Assembly: GCA_034506395.1 (NCBI GenBank)
Contig: JAPDPQ010000030.1
Coordinates: 1 to 64,000 of the forward strand
Direction: 5' to 3'
Source: a candidate division KSB1 bacterium
Lineage (GTDB): Bacteria > Zhuqueibacterota > Zhuqueibacteria > Thermofontimicrobiales > Thermofontimicrobiaceae
DNA length: 64,000 nucleotides
Shown: positions 9,010 through 18,732 of the stretch, in pieces
Layout of the letters: each line of letters opens with the position of its first letter
Numbering within the stretch: the first letter of the stretch is position 1
Notes under the pieces: generated by a model
Seen by the model: only the letters and a program-made list of their open reading frames with translations
The model's database searches: none
What the model was told of the DNA's origin: nothing
Translations under genes and position numbers: made by a program

Positions 9010-11232
9010 TCACAAATTTTTCAGCCAGAATTCCAGCATGGTTTTGTACAAATGGATCCTTGCTGGCCGATCGGAGATACCGTGCTGTCGCATGGGGTAG
9101 ATCATCATATCGAACATCTTGCCGGCTTTGATCAGTTCATCAGCAAATGCCCAGGCGTTCTGAATATGAACGTTATCATCATAGGTACCATGAACCAATA
9201 GCAGTCGGCCAGAGAGATCTTTGGCGCTTTTTACGAAAGAAGTTCTCTCATAGCCCTCAGGATTGTCTTCAGGCCGTTTCATTGTTGCTTCGGCCCATTT
9301 ACTGTCATAGTAGTGCCAATCCGTAACAGCCGCGACCGCGATACCAGCTTTAAATTCTTTCGAATGGGTCATAGCGTTCAAAGTAAAACTTCCGCCGCCA
9401 CTCCAGCCCCAAATGCCCACGCGTTCGGGATCGATCCACGATTGGCTTTTGAACCATTTTACCGCATCGATCAGATCATTCAATTCTCCCTCGCCCGAAG
9501 CATTATAGAGAATCGTGTTCTCCAGCTTCTTACTGATCCCAGTGGCGCTGCGATTGTCCACTTTGGCGACCAAAAAACCATGATCCACCAAGATCTGGTC
9601 GTAATAGATCGAACTGCTCCAAGAATTGACCACGGTTGGAGCAGATGGACCGCCATATACTTCGAGGATAATCGGATATTTTTTGTTAGGATCAAAATCA
9701 CTGGGTTTCAGCAGCCAAGCTGGCAGAGGAAAGCCGTCTTTAGCGGGAATAGTGAACAGCTCAGGGGTTTGAATCTGAAATTTTGCGATCATCTCTGGTT
9801 TTGAATGACCTAGCTCTTTAACCAATTTGCCAGTGCTTTTGTAAAGCTTTAGTGTGGGAAGTTGCGAGACGCTGGAATGTTGATCCAGATAAAACTTTTG
9901 GCCTGGGCTAAAGGAAATTACATGCACCCCATCCTCCTGAGTCAATCGCTGCATTCTAGATCCGTCGAATTTGATACGATACAGATGTCGCTCGATGGGA
10001 GATTTTTCCATTGCGGTGAAATAGACGGTTTCATGTTTTTCATCGATCGCAACGACAGCCTGGCCTACCCAATAAATTCCAGAAGATGCATGGACCGACC
10101 AATCTCCTTTGGTTATCTGGTTTATCAGTTTGCCGTCCATTGAGAAACGATATAAGTGATCATAGCCATCTCGCTCAGAGGCCCAAATGAAATGCGGACT
10201 GGTTTTCAAAAAATAGAGATCGTTGTGAATATTGACCCATCCTGGATCTGTTTCGGTTAAAATATGAGCGGCTTTGCCAGTATAGCGATCGACAAAATAG
10301 AGATCCAGCTTGGTCTGGTCCCGATTCATGGTTTGCAGGCTAAATCTTTTGTTATCTGGCAGCCATTTTATGCGAATAATATATTCATAGCAGCTATCAG
10401 CCAGGTCCACCCGGGTTGTTTTTGGCGCATCGATTTCGATCACTCCCACGCGGACAACAGGATTTTTGCCCCCAGCTTTGGGATAGCGCTGTTTCAATAG
10501 TGATGGAACATTAGGTTTAAAATCGACGAAATGAACGACGCTGACCGGGGATTCATCTGTTTGGAGATAAGCAATGGCTTTTGAATCATCAGACCACCAG
10601 TAACCAATATCTTGCCGGCCGAAAATTTCCTCCCAATAGACCCAGGAGAGCGTTCCGTTCAGCAAGGTTTCAGAACCATCGTTGGTCAGGCGCTTTTCAC
10701 TCTTGTTTTTGAGATCATAAACAAATAAATCGTTGTCTCGCACAAACGCCAGCATCGCTCCATCGGGGGAAAAATGCACCGATTTTTCTTCAGTCGCAGT
10801 TTTCGTGATCTGTTCAAATTGAGCGCTCTTAAGATCGAGCAAAAAGATATCACCATTGATGACATAAAGCGCTTGTCTCCCAATGGCGTCAAATTCATCG
10901 GGGAAACGCACGGATTTTGGTGCATCTTCCCCAAGGAGTGTTCTCAGGCTTTCCAGCGCTCGTTCGCGATCAAGCATGGGAATTCGTTGGCCCGATTTGG
11001 GATAAAAGCGCTCGAATGTTCGCAATGACTCTGGTTGGGAATTATCCAGTAACACCAGCGTTTCATCGCTCAGCCAGGTAAAAGATGGCAGCGCAGTAAC
11101 CTGTCGGCGCTCTGGGCCATAGATCCATTCCACGGTTAATCGGTCCGATTCTTGACAAAAAATAGAATAAGAGATAAGAAGAGAAAAAAGCAGCGTTGCT
11201 TTAACAGCGGATTTGATGTGAAGATTTTGCAT
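9010..11232 (-). CDS. Secreted dipeptidyl peptidase IV (S9B prolyl oligopeptidase family)
   Basis: A hydrophobic N-terminus (residues about 8-26, ending SIFCQ) is a signal peptide. Residues about 30-480 form the DPP-IV beta-propeller, including SWVYWEEIFGR, which matches the double-Glu loop that anchors the free amino terminus of the substrate. The C-terminal alpha/beta-hydrolase domain has the triad Ser611 (GWSGGG), Asp685 (HGTYDDNVH) and His717 (RQHGI). The enzyme removes X-Pro or X-Ala dipeptides from peptides outside the cytoplasm or in the periplasm. Its 740 residues are normal for the family. It is divergent from the T9SS-exported protein at 11811 across a 578-base gap. Amino-acid uptake genes elsewhere in the window fit a peptide-using lifestyle. 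Confidence 0.93.
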   Translation of the reverse strand: MQNLHIKSAVKATLLFSLLISYSIFCQESDRLTVEWIYGPERRQVTALPSFTWLSDETLVLLDNSQPESLRTFERFYPKSGQRIPMLDRERALESLRTLLGEDAPKSVRFPDEFDAIGRQALYVINGDIFLLDLKSAQFEQITKTATEEKSVHFSPDGAMLAFVRDNDLFVYDLKNKSEKRLTNDGSETLLNGTLSWVYWEEIFGRQDIGYWWSDDSKAIAYLQTDESPVSVVHFVDFKPNVPSLLKQRYPKAGGKNPVVRVGVIEIDAPKTTRVDLADSCYEYIIRIKWLPDNKRFSLQTMNRDQTKLDLYFVDRYTGKAAHILTETDPGWVNIHNDLYFLKTSPHFIWASERDGYDHLYRFSMDGKLINQITKGDWSVHASSGIYWVGQAVVAIDEKHETVYFTAMEKSPIERHLYRIKFDGSRMQRLTQEDGVHVISFSPGQKFYLDQHSSVSQLPTLKLYKSTGKLVKELGHSKPEMIAKFQIQTPELFTIPAKDGFPLPAWLLKPSDFDPNKKYPIILEVYGGPSAPTVVNSWSSSIYYDQILVDHGFLVAKVDNRSATGISKKLENTILYNASGEGELNDLIDAVKWFKSQSWIDPERVGIWGWSGGGSFTLNAMTHSKEFKAGIAVAAVTDWHYYDSKWAEATMKRPEDNPEGYERTSFVKSAKDLSGRLLLVHGTYDDNVHIQNAWAFADELIKAGKMFDMMIYPMRQHGISDRPARIHLYKTMLEFWLKNL

Positions 11233-11810
11233 TTGATTTTCCCTTTAAGAATATAATTTAACCTAAAACAAAGTGTACAAATTGAGAATATATGACTATC
11301 ACTCCAGCTAATGCAGAAGTCTTGTTCATTCTGATCAATTGAAAGCAAAAAGACGCGTGCCGTTGCAAAAGTAAAACATGGTTTTATAATTTGCCTCGGT
11401 TTATTTTTCTTATCATGGTGTTGAATGCTGCGCAATTGGATGATCAAAGAAAAACACTTGAAAATATAAAAAGTTTTTTTAAATTAAACAACAATCATTA
11501 TTGCTTTTTATTGAAACAAGTCCTAAAATGAATAGATTTCCTCGTCCGATCTTTGATATTCAAGAAGGTCAAATTAGATAGGATTAAGAATTTCAAAAAT
11601 AGATGACGAATCTTGATGCGATTAATAATCAAGCCCTAAATAGCCATTAACCCTGTGAGTCAAGCCTCAAGAAGATTGGTTTCACTTACGACATGCCAGC
11701 ATTCTAATATTTATCAAAGCAAATCATACCGGTGATTGGCTCAAGAATACCAGATCGCAACAAGTCAAGAAAATAGTAATTTCTCGATAATTAAAAATGG
11801 AGGTACTGAA
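11233..11810. other. Divergent intergenic region
   Basis: This region lies between the divergent DPP-IV and T9SS-cargo genes and must hold both promoters. It is AT-rich, with no convincing ORF, hairpin or repeat. The frame open from 11736 is only an upstream extension of the next gene. Confidence 0.5.
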
Positions 11811-13343
11811 ATGAAGGGTTGGTCCGTTTTTTCCGTGCTTATTATTCTTATCTCTTTTAATCTGAGCATGGCATCTGCTCAAATCTTAACTTGGGAACGC
11901 CAATATGGCCAACCAAACCGCGCTGAACTCGCATGGGACATTGTAGAAACGGCGGATAATCACTTTGTGATTTGTGGTTATACTTTAGGAAAATCCATAT
12001 GGGATTTGGATGGTTGGATCATCAACATCGATTCCTCTGGTGAGCTAGTTTGGACAAAGCAAATTGGGAGCCAGGGAATAGGAGCTGGCACGGATTTCCT
12101 TACCTGTATTATTCTAAATAATCAGAATGAACTTGTCTTGACAGGAAACCGATATACCTTTCGTTATGGCAAGCAGGTATGGTTTCTGAAGATCAATACC
12201 AATGGTGAGGTACTTACTGAAAAATTGATAGGAGGCAAAGCAGAAGATAATGGCCATAAGATCATTCAAAATCATGATGGGAGCTATATGATTATTGGTG
12301 ACACAGAATCCTTTGGTACTCAAAATGGGGGAAAAGATATCTGGCTGCTGAAGTTAAACTCTCAAGGCGATACATTGTGGACGAGAACTTATGACCTGGG
12401 AGCTGCTGATATGGCGACGGGAATTATTCCATTCAGAAACAACCAATTTTTGATCGCTGCGGTGAGCTGTACTGATGATTGTGGGGGAATGTTCCAACAA
12501 GGATTTGCGACCTATTTTGTAATAGACTCGGTTGGCAATACACTGAAATCGATTAATTTCGCTGAAGGTCCGAAGAATAAGTTCTCGGACACTTATCCCA
12601 CTGCCGACGGTGGCGCAATCATTACTGGTGCGACCAGTAGGAATGATAAATTCCCAAGCGAGGATATTTGGCTTGTGAAATTGGATTCCAATGCGGATAT
12701 AATATGGGCCAAAACCATTGGAGCTTATCGGAGGTATGACGGCGGGCATAGTATTATTCAGAGCAATGACGGCTGTTATTATTTGGCTGCTTACTCACAA
12801 ACCTTTCAGTCACCTGATATGGACTTTGATAACTGGTGGTTATTAAAATTAAATGCTGCTGGTGATACTTTGTGGACACGCTGGTGGGGAGGTCCATCGA
12901 ATGACGCTCCTCATTCAATTATTCCCACTTCGGATGGGGGAATCATTTTGGCAGGCTGGCGGGATGCCAATTCGAACCCACTTTACAGTCTATCGATCGG
13001 GAACGCTGATTTCTATGTCATCAAGATCGATCCGAGGGGAATGATAACGGGTTTCAGAGACGTTTCCTCTCAACCACCCGCCTTGTTCGATTTATATCAA
13101 AACTATCCCAATCCGTTCAATCTCACCACAACGATTCGCTTCTCGCTTCCTCAGCGTAACTATGTCACATTGAAGGCCTTTGATGTTGTTGGCAGAGAAG
13201 TGGCAACGTTAGTGAGCGGAGAATTGAATCCTGGCGAACATGCGGTCGACTTTAATGCAACAGATCTGGCAAGCGGTGTGTATTTTTACAAATTGCAATA
13301 CGGAGAGTCGGTAAAGACGAGAAAGTTACTGCTGATGAAATAG
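11811..13343 (+). CDS. Secreted beta-propeller-like protein with T9SS C-terminal sorting domain
   Basis: The start is the ATG at 11811, seven bases after a GGAGG; the longer frame from 11736 has no such signal. A signal peptide (FSVLIILISFNLSMASAQ) is followed by repeated blade-like units of about 55-60 residues with the pattern (D/S)GG-I-TG ... DIWL-KL(N/D) ... G(D/E)-LWT. This pattern is seen in exported repeat-propeller proteins of the FCB group. The last ~85 residues form a type A T9SS sorting domain: LYQNYPNPFN, IRFSLPQ, VVGREVATLVSGELNPGEH, LASGVYFYKL and a basic end. It is probably moved to the cell surface or released. No enzymatic motif is seen; a binding or scaffold role is possible but not shown. 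Confidence 0.85.
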   Translation: MKGWSVFSVLIILISFNLSMASAQILTWERQYGQPNRAELAWDIVETADNHFVICGYTLGKSIWDLDGWIINIDSSGELVWTKQIGSQGIGAGTDFLTCIILNNQNELVLTGNRYTFRYGKQVWFLKINTNGEVLTEKLIGGKAEDNGHKIIQNHDGSYMIIGDTESFGTQNGGKDIWLLKLNSQGDTLWTRTYDLGAADMATGIIPFRNNQFLIAAVSCTDDCGGMFQQGFATYFVIDSVGNTLKSINFAEGPKNKFSDTYPTADGGAIITGATSRNDKFPSEDIWLVKLDSNADIIWAKTIGAYRRYDGGHSIIQSNDGCYYLAAYSQTFQSPDMDFDNWWLLKLNAAGDTLWTRWWGGPSNDAPHSIIPTSDGGIILAGWRDANSNPLYSLSIGNADFYVIKIDPRGMITGFRDVSSQPPALFDLYQNYPNPFNLTTTIRFSLPQRNYVTLKAFDVVGREVATLVSGELNPGEHAVDFNATDLASGVYFYKLQYGESVKTRKLLLMK

Positions 13344-13349
13344 ATTTAA

Positions 13350-14010
13350 TATAGTTATTGCGAGCGGCTTGTCCAGCGAATGCAGGCCTATATTACCCAT
13401 CAGGGTTATTCGGTTAATATCAAGCGCATCAAACGCTTGCTGCGGTTAATAGGGGTGAAAGCGATTCGTCATAAGCCTAATATGAATAAACCACAGCACG
13501 GTCATAAAATATATTCATATTTAATAGACTAGCAATCAATTACTGACATCAATCAAGTTCGAGCAGCGATACAACCTATTTTCCCATGAAATCAGGCTTT
13601 TGATATTTAGTGGTCATTGCGGACTGGTACATTCGTTAGGTGTTGTCCTGGCAGCTTTCCATTAGTCTTGACTCCACTTTTTATGTGGATCTATTGGACG
13701 AAGCCTTGGAATGCGGTTGTCCCGAAATTGTTAACACGGATCAAGGCAGGCAATTTGCCTGTGACAGCCATAACAGTCACGTGACTGCGAACCGAATTAA
13801 AATCAGTATGGGTAGCAAAGGCCGAGCCATTGACAACGTTCTCAATAAACGGTTATGGCGAAGCCTCAAATATCAATACGTCTATTTCAAAGCTCCAGAA
13901 GCTGGCGAAGAACTCGATCATGGATTAGATGATTATTTTAATTTTTACCATAATGAGCGCGCCCATCAATCATTAGGTTATTAGGTCCCAAGCGCCATTC
14001 ATTATAAAAT
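13350..14010 (+). pseudogene. Decayed IS3-family transposase (OrfB, DDE integrase) remnant
   Basis: Several frames together spell a degraded IS3-type OrfB. YSVNIKRIKRLLRLIGVKAI and HKIYSYL come from the N-terminal region. LSWQLSISLDSTF, PEIVNTDQGRQF (second catalytic Asp), RAIDNVLNKRLWRSLKY (third-residue region) and FNFYHNERAHQSLGY come from the catalytic core. The catalytic Glu expected before RLWRSLK is Lys, the first Asp block is lost, and there are several in-frame stops, including a TAG after HQSLGY. The element cannot transpose by itself. No terminal repeats are obvious. It marks the left edge of the accessory block at 14-21 kb. Confidence 0.8.
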
Positions 14011-14023
14011 ATATAAAAATTGC

Positions 14024-14052
14024 TTGACAGATTGGGATAAAATTGCTAAATT
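14024..14052 (+). promoter_or_regulatory. Sigma-70-type promoter-like sequence at the end of the IS remnant
   Basis: TTGACA (14024-14029) and TAAATT (14047-14052) are separated by exactly 17 bases. It points into the oxidoreductase fragment and the sugar block. It could be an outward promoter left by the insertion sequence. AT-rich DNA makes chance matches fairly likely. Confidence 0.4.
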
Positions 14053-14153
14053 GAGGCCAAGCCCATAATATCGCGCATTACGGGATGAATGATTCGTTCT
14101 AAACTTTTAACTTATTTTTCCTCTATTTCTGCCCACACATTAGGGAGTTCTGA

Positions 14154-14441
14154 AGAGGCGGGTATGAATTACATTCTTTCAGTTCGTACAGGGGCTTAAA
14201 GCGAAATAGCAGTCATGGACCATTTAATCAATCAAATATATTTCAACAGGTCAGACAGTTGGTTGAAACGGCATGGCGAATAGAAAACGATCTTCCCATG
14301 CGTGTGACAGGCCAGGAGGGACTTAAGGATATACGGATAGTTGAAGCTATAGAAGAATCATTAAAAAACTGGGGGACAAGAACTTTCATTTGGAGATATT
14401 CTTATTGCCTGTTTTTGCAATTCCATTTAATACCAGTCTAA
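14154..14441 (+). pseudogene. C-terminal fragment of a Gfo/Idh/MocA-family oxidoreductase
   Basis: The frame opens after a TGA at 14151 and reads SSYRGLKRNSSHGPFNQSN, then PMRVTGQEGLKDIRIVEAI. This is the characteristic C-terminal end of Gfo/Idh/MocA NAD(P)-dependent sugar oxidoreductases. The Rossmann domain and most of the C-terminal domain are absent, and the last ~18 codons do not fit the family. I infer a gene truncated by the IS-associated rearrangement. An intact copy would have belonged with the sugar genes downstream. Confidence 0.65.
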
Positions 14442-14458
14442 CCCGATAACCTGAACGT

Positions 14459-14842
14459 ATGAAAAAAGCAAGCATTCCTTCAATATTCTTTCCGCTGCCA
14501 GCTTTGATCGTTGCTTCTCTTTTCATTGCAAATCAAAGTTTTGTAAATAACGGTAACCCTTTAGAGAAATTAGAATCATCTGATTTTCTCATCATTTATT
14601 CCCATGGGCTTCCATCCAAAACTATCTCCGAAATCAGACCTGAAGAGGTGGAGGCTTTAACTACGGCAACTCCCTTGGATATCAATAAAAAAACTATCGC
14701 TAAGCAAGTTAAAGTGGAATTTAGGTTCAGCGGCTATAAAACACAACTGGCAGTACCTGGAGAAATAAATCACACGAAAGATATCTTGCATTACAAAATG
14801 CTGATAATAAGAAGCGGTGTCAGGTTCTGGAATATGACCTGA
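14459..14842 (+). CDS. Hypothetical exported protein, possibly truncated
   Basis: I do not recognise this 127-residue protein. Residues 5-28 (IPSIFFPLPALIVASLFIAN) look like a signal peptide or anchor. The remainder is polar with the fragment KQVKVEFRFSGYKTQLAVPG. No good ribosome binding site precedes the ATG. It lies between an oxidoreductase fragment and the lipoprotein gene in a region of decay, so it may be the start of a larger gene that lost its 3' part. The continuation downstream has no long frame. Confidence 0.35.
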   Translation: MKKASIPSIFFPLPALIVASLFIANQSFVNNGNPLEKLESSDFLIIYSHGLPSKTISEIRPEEVEALTTATPLDINKKTIAKQVKVEFRFSGYKTQLAVPGEINHTKDILHYKMLIIRSGVRFWNMT

Positions 14843-15017
14843 GAAATGAAGCGAATGATTGATATTTTCCTGGGCAGGATTTACATGGCTTCAAAAATGG
14901 TAAGAATTAAAAAGTTTGTGCATGAGATGGAGTCCAGTTTTCGGAATAAATCATTTAATATATGACAGAGTCAATTTGAAGAAACATTAAAGTTTATTAA
15001 CCATAACTAGGTTTATT

Positions 15018-16550
15018 ATGAAACATGTTATCCGTCTTTTAATTCCGGTTTGGATATTGTTTGCTTGTGCTGGCATCAGAAGTGACAAAACCAGTGGAAT
15101 CCAAACCATTCATCCAGTTGAAATCGATGATCCGATTGCAAATCCTTTTATGGGCTGGGGATTATGGGCCGGCTCACATGACTTCGGCGGACCTCATGGC
15201 AGCGGAGACTCGGAAAGAGACTATTCTGTTGCGGAAAATACAACAGGATTCGGGGATGATGCCCCTCTATTCAGTTGGATAATTGTTGACTGGGACTGGA
15301 GGAGGCTGGAACCCAGGGAAGGGGAATATCACTGGGAAAGTTTTGACTCTGTCATTACTTACTGGTCTCAGCGGAACAAGCAGTTTGTAGTCAGATTCTG
15401 GCTTACCGACAATCCCGGATGGAATGGAGTAGAAGGCGCACCTGTGCATCCCGAATGGATCTATGAGAAAGGGCTTAAGTATGTTACTTATAAAGGAGAA
15501 GCAGGGGTCATTCATCGCCATCCCGATTATAACGACCCGTCGTTCAGAAAAATATTTCTTCCTGCCCTCGAAAATCTTCTGAAAGACTTTGCCCGCCGAT
15601 ATGACAAACCAGGTACACCAATTATTTATCTGCAGACCCAGGGTTATGGAAGCTGGGCAGATAATGCAACATGGTATTCAAGATACAAGTTTCCCTCGTT
15701 ACAGGAGAAACATGACCTGCTTTACGATATTATCAGGTTGTACCAGGGGGTTTTTAGACACATTCGTCTCATGCAGTTCGGAGGAGGCGACTGGGATAAG
15801 AATGAGCTTAGTTTCAATGATGACCATCTTTATAGAAAAGGCCTTGAAAATGTGCTGGGGAAGAAAGATAATTTCGGATTAATCTGGACAGGTTTTATAG
15901 ACCATATTGGACGCCAGGATTATGAAAGAGACATAATGGAAACCTATTGGAAAACAAATCCGATTATTGCAGAGGGAAATTGGAATTACCGCGACATGGT
16001 CAATCTGAGAACAAAAGGAACACTGGAGGAAAACCTTGAACTGGCACTTGACTGGCATGCTAATTTTACTCATTATTATATGGCTGCTGAAAGCTACAAA
16101 CTTGCGATGCAAAGAGACAGGAAGGTACTGGAAAAAGGACTGAAAAGCGGCGGTTTGGGATACCGTATAGTTCCTGTCTTAATTTCTTATCCGGAGGAGC
16201 TTGAAGAAAAACACATTTTTATTATAAAAACCAGTTGGGTAAACAGAAATGTGGGAAGATTATATGAGCGGAGATTGCTTAAAATATTTTTTACTGATGA
16301 TACTGGCAAAGATGCCTGTACATTTCTTTATAAAGGATTTAATATTACTCAACTGGTTCAGGGAGAAACTTACTCGATTATCGGTTCATTTCCGACAGAA
16401 TATAAATCCCTTAAGCCTGGCAGATATAATGTATTAATTGCGCTGGTTGATGAGCAGGAAAAAGCGGATATTCAACTGGCAATTGAAGGAAATGACGGCA
16501 ATAACAGATATAAGGTCGGCAGTATCAATATCATTCCGACAAGGGAATAA
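15018..16550 (+). CDS. Lipoprotein with glycoside-hydrolase-like TIM barrel (GH42/DUF4832-like)
   Basis: A lipoprotein signal with lipobox L14-F15-A16-C17 indicates a membrane-anchored protein. The sequence then reads NPFMGWGLWAG, WRRLEPREGEYHWESFDSVI and VVRFWLTDNPGW, the pattern of the N-terminal strands of a clan A glycosidase barrel (a beta-galactosidase-like or DUF4832 protein). IYLQTQGYGSW and IAEGNWNYRDM fall where later barrel strands would carry active-site residues. The C-terminal ~110 residues (VLISYPEELEEKHIFIIKTSW to the end) look like a beta-sandwich. At 510 residues it seems complete. It is the first clearly intact gene of the sugar block. Its AGA/AGG-rich, A-rich codon use differs from the housekeeping genes. 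Activity and substrate are unknown. Confidence 0.6.
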   Translation: MKHVIRLLIPVWILFACAGIRSDKTSGIQTIHPVEIDDPIANPFMGWGLWAGSHDFGGPHGSGDSERDYSVAENTTGFGDDAPLFSWIIVDWDWRRLEPREGEYHWESFDSVITYWSQRNKQFVVRFWLTDNPGWNGVEGAPVHPEWIYEKGLKYVTYKGEAGVIHRHPDYNDPSFRKIFLPALENLLKDFARRYDKPGTPIIYLQTQGYGSWADNATWYSRYKFPSLQEKHDLLYDIIRLYQGVFRHIRLMQFGGGDWDKNELSFNDDHLYRKGLENVLGKKDNFGLIWTGFIDHIGRQDYERDIMETYWKTNPIIAEGNWNYRDMVNLRTKGTLEENLELALDWHANFTHYYMAAESYKLAMQRDRKVLEKGLKSGGLGYRIVPVLISYPEELEEKHIFIIKTSWVNRNVGRLYERRLLKIFFTDDTGKDACTFLYKGFNITQLVQGETYSIIGSFPTEYKSLKPGRYNVLIALVDEQEKADIQLAIEGNDGNNRYKVGSINIIPTRE

Positions 16551-16629
16551 AAGAAATTGCCATGAAAGTAGCTATTATACATTGACAAAAATCCCAACTA
16601 ATCACTGACAGAATATAGGGCCAATAAAT

Positions 16630-17637
16630 ATGGAACAACTTCTATCCATTCTGATTATATTTCTTGCTGGAATTTTTCAGGGATCTTTCATCCTGCCCAT
16701 GACATTGGTAAAACAATGGAAATGGGAAAACACCTGGCTGGTATTTTCATTCTTTGGAATGATTGTACTGAATCTTATTATGGCCGGGATTTTTATCCAT
16801 GAATTATCCCGCGTTTATGCTACAGCTCCATTCAAAGATTTATTTCTGCTTGCCCTTTTCGGATTGGGGTGGGGTATGGGAGCTGTATTGTTCGGTATTG
16901 GCATGGATAAACTGGGTATGGCACTGGGATACCCCATCATCATGGGCCTGGTTGCCAGCATGGGAGCGCTGCTTCCCCTGTTTATACTGCGTTCAGGCGA
17001 TATACTGAAACCTTCCAGTCTGATGCTGATTATCGGAGTCATTACCGCCGTTATAGGTATCATTTTATGTTCAAAGGCAGCTAACCTGAAAGAAGGGAGT
17101 GCAGCCGAAAAAAGAAAAAATGAACGTCTGACCGGCGGTATAATAATCGCCGTTGCAGCCGGATTATTGAGCAGCCTCCCTAATATCGGGTTTGCGTTCG
17201 GTTCAACCATTGCACAGTCCGCAATTGATGCAGGAACATTTCCAGCTATGGCAGGAAATGCTGTGTGGGCGATCTTTTTTTCCATAGGGTTTGTTCCCAA
17301 TCTTGTTTACACCGTATTTCTGATGATCAAGAACAGGACCCTTGGCATGATGATTTCAGCATTTAATATCAGGAATATCGGACTTGGTTTACTGATGTCG
17401 GTTTTGTGGATCGGCAGTTTTTACCTCTATGGCTATGGTTCCTACAGTCTGGGCAGGCTGGGAAATATCGTAGGATGGCCATTATTCATTTCGCTTTCTA
17501 TAGTTGTCGGTAACTTGTGGGGAATATGGCGTGGTGAATGGCGAGGCAGCCCTGTTAAGGCCAAAGTGAGACTTAATATCGGACTTATAGTCCTGGTCAT
17601 CGCCATGATTCTTTTCGGAGTCAGCAACCTTTTATAA
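16630..17637 (+). CDS. RhaT-like sugar permease (L-rhamnose/H+ symporter family)
   Basis: This 335-residue integral membrane protein has about ten hydrophobic segments. The region FGLGWGMGAVLFGIGMDKLGMALGYPIIMGL matches the conserved centre of RhaT, where the family has a GxxWGxG...G..YLGMS-like pattern, and KQWKWENTWLVFSFFG near the N-terminus also fits. RhaT imports L-rhamnose with protons, but relatives in FCB bacteria sit in clusters for various sugars, so the substrate is open. It is followed after eight bases by the UroD-like gene, so the two are very probably co-transcribed. Codon use matches the rest of the block rather than the flanking genome. Confidence 0.75.
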   Translation: MEQLLSILIIFLAGIFQGSFILPMTLVKQWKWENTWLVFSFFGMIVLNLIMAGIFIHELSRVYATAPFKDLFLLALFGLGWGMGAVLFGIGMDKLGMALGYPIIMGLVASMGALLPLFILRSGDILKPSSLMLIIGVITAVIGIILCSKAANLKEGSAAEKRKNERLTGGIIIAVAAGLLSSLPNIGFAFGSTIAQSAIDAGTFPAMAGNAVWAIFFSIGFVPNLVYTVFLMIKNRTLGMMISAFNIRNIGLGLLMSVLWIGSFYLYGYGSYSLGRLGNIVGWPLFISLSIVVGNLWGIWRGEWRGSPVKAKVRLNIGLIVLVIAMILFGVSNLL

Positions 17638-17645
17638 AACGGGAA

Positions 17646-18659
17646 ATGAGTAAGAGAGTTTTAATTAAGAAGCTAATTGCCGGTAAGCCAGTTGAACGGT
17701 GCGGATTATGGATCGGGAGTCCCAAACAGGAAACCGTTGACATGCTTAATCGGGCAACAGGCACAAAGGGTGAAGAGGCTTTACATCTTTTTTTTGATGA
17801 TGATGTGCGGTGGATAACGCCCCAATATGTTAAATCAACTTATCAGCATCCTTCGGGAATTGCCATGCGATACTGGAAAGATGTTAATCCGCATGCCATG
17901 GCAGGGGGGTTGCTTACTGGTGCCGAAACAACGAAAGATGTGGATGCCCTGATATGGCCAGAGGTTCAGTATTTGAATTTTGATGAAACACTAAAGAAAC
18001 TGGAGGCGGTCGGAGATGTGTATCGCCTGTCGGGCTTTTGGGCACCTTTTTTCCACGACCTGACCTACCTTTTCGGAATCGAAGAACTGTTAATAAAAAT
18101 GCTGGTTCAGCCCGAACTGGTAAATCGTGCGCTGGAACATGTTTGCAATTTTTACCTGGAAGCTAACGAATTGTTTTATGCAAAAAGCAAAGGTGCAATC
18201 GATGCTCTGTTTTTTGGAAACGATTTTGGCGGACAAAACGATCTGTTGATGGCTCCTGAACAATTTGAAGCATTCTTTTTGCCATGGATAAAAAAGTTTG
18301 CTGACCAGGCGCACCGCTTTGGTCTGCAGGTTGTGCTTCACAGTTGCGGGTCGATCTACAGGATTATTGACAAACTTATAGCAGCAGGAGTGGATGCGAT
18401 TCATCCGATTCAGGCAAAAGCTGCCAACATGGATGCAGATTATCTTGCTGCAAATTTTAAAGGCAGAATAGCCTTTATCGGCGGAATTGATACTCAGGAT
18501 ATTCTTCCTCACGGAACACCGCAGCAAGTTTATGACGAAGTAATCAGAGTCAAAAAGCTGCTTGGCAATAACATTATTATCGGGCCAAGCCATGAAGCTC
18601 TTTTGCCTGATGTTCCATTTGAAAATATAAAGGCCATGTGTGATGCGGCAAAAGCTTGA
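17646..18659 (+). CDS. Uroporphyrinogen decarboxylase-fold protein of unknown substrate
   Basis: The 337-residue protein has the UroD barrel features of the MtaA and sugar-cluster branch: VVLHSCGSIYRIIDKLIAAG, IHPIQAKAANMDADYL, GRIAFIGGIDTQDILPHGTP and IIGPSHEALLPDVP. The N-terminal RQAGR-type motif that true haem-pathway UroD uses to bind the propionates is absent; VERCGLWIGSPKQETV stands there instead. A haem role is therefore unlikely. Proteins of this branch are commonly annotated near carbohydrate genes in FCB and PVC bacteria without known activity. Here it lies between a sugar permease and a sugar kinase, which suggests a step in sugar catabolism or a methyl-transfer reaction. That is inference only. 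Confidence 0.75.
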   Translation: MSKRVLIKKLIAGKPVERCGLWIGSPKQETVDMLNRATGTKGEEALHLFFDDDVRWITPQYVKSTYQHPSGIAMRYWKDVNPHAMAGGLLTGAETTKDVDALIWPEVQYLNFDETLKKLEAVGDVYRLSGFWAPFFHDLTYLFGIEELLIKMLVQPELVNRALEHVCNFYLEANELFYAKSKGAIDALFFGNDFGGQNDLLMAPEQFEAFFLPWIKKFADQAHRFGLQVVLHSCGSIYRIIDKLIAAGVDAIHPIQAKAANMDADYLAANFKGRIAFIGGIDTQDILPHGTPQQVYDEVIRVKKLLGNNIIIGPSHEALLPDVPFENIKAMCDAAKA

Positions 18660-18732
18660 AATATTTACCAATAACCTCAGGATTGAAGAATAAAAAAATG
18701 ATTGCAGATTCTAACCATCAGTTGGTGCTCAG

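Noticed and set aside
11136..11447. 103-codon minus-strand ORF overlapping the start of the DPP-IV gene
   Set aside because: It runs into the DPP-IV signal-peptide region in another frame, has no ribosome binding site and no family features.
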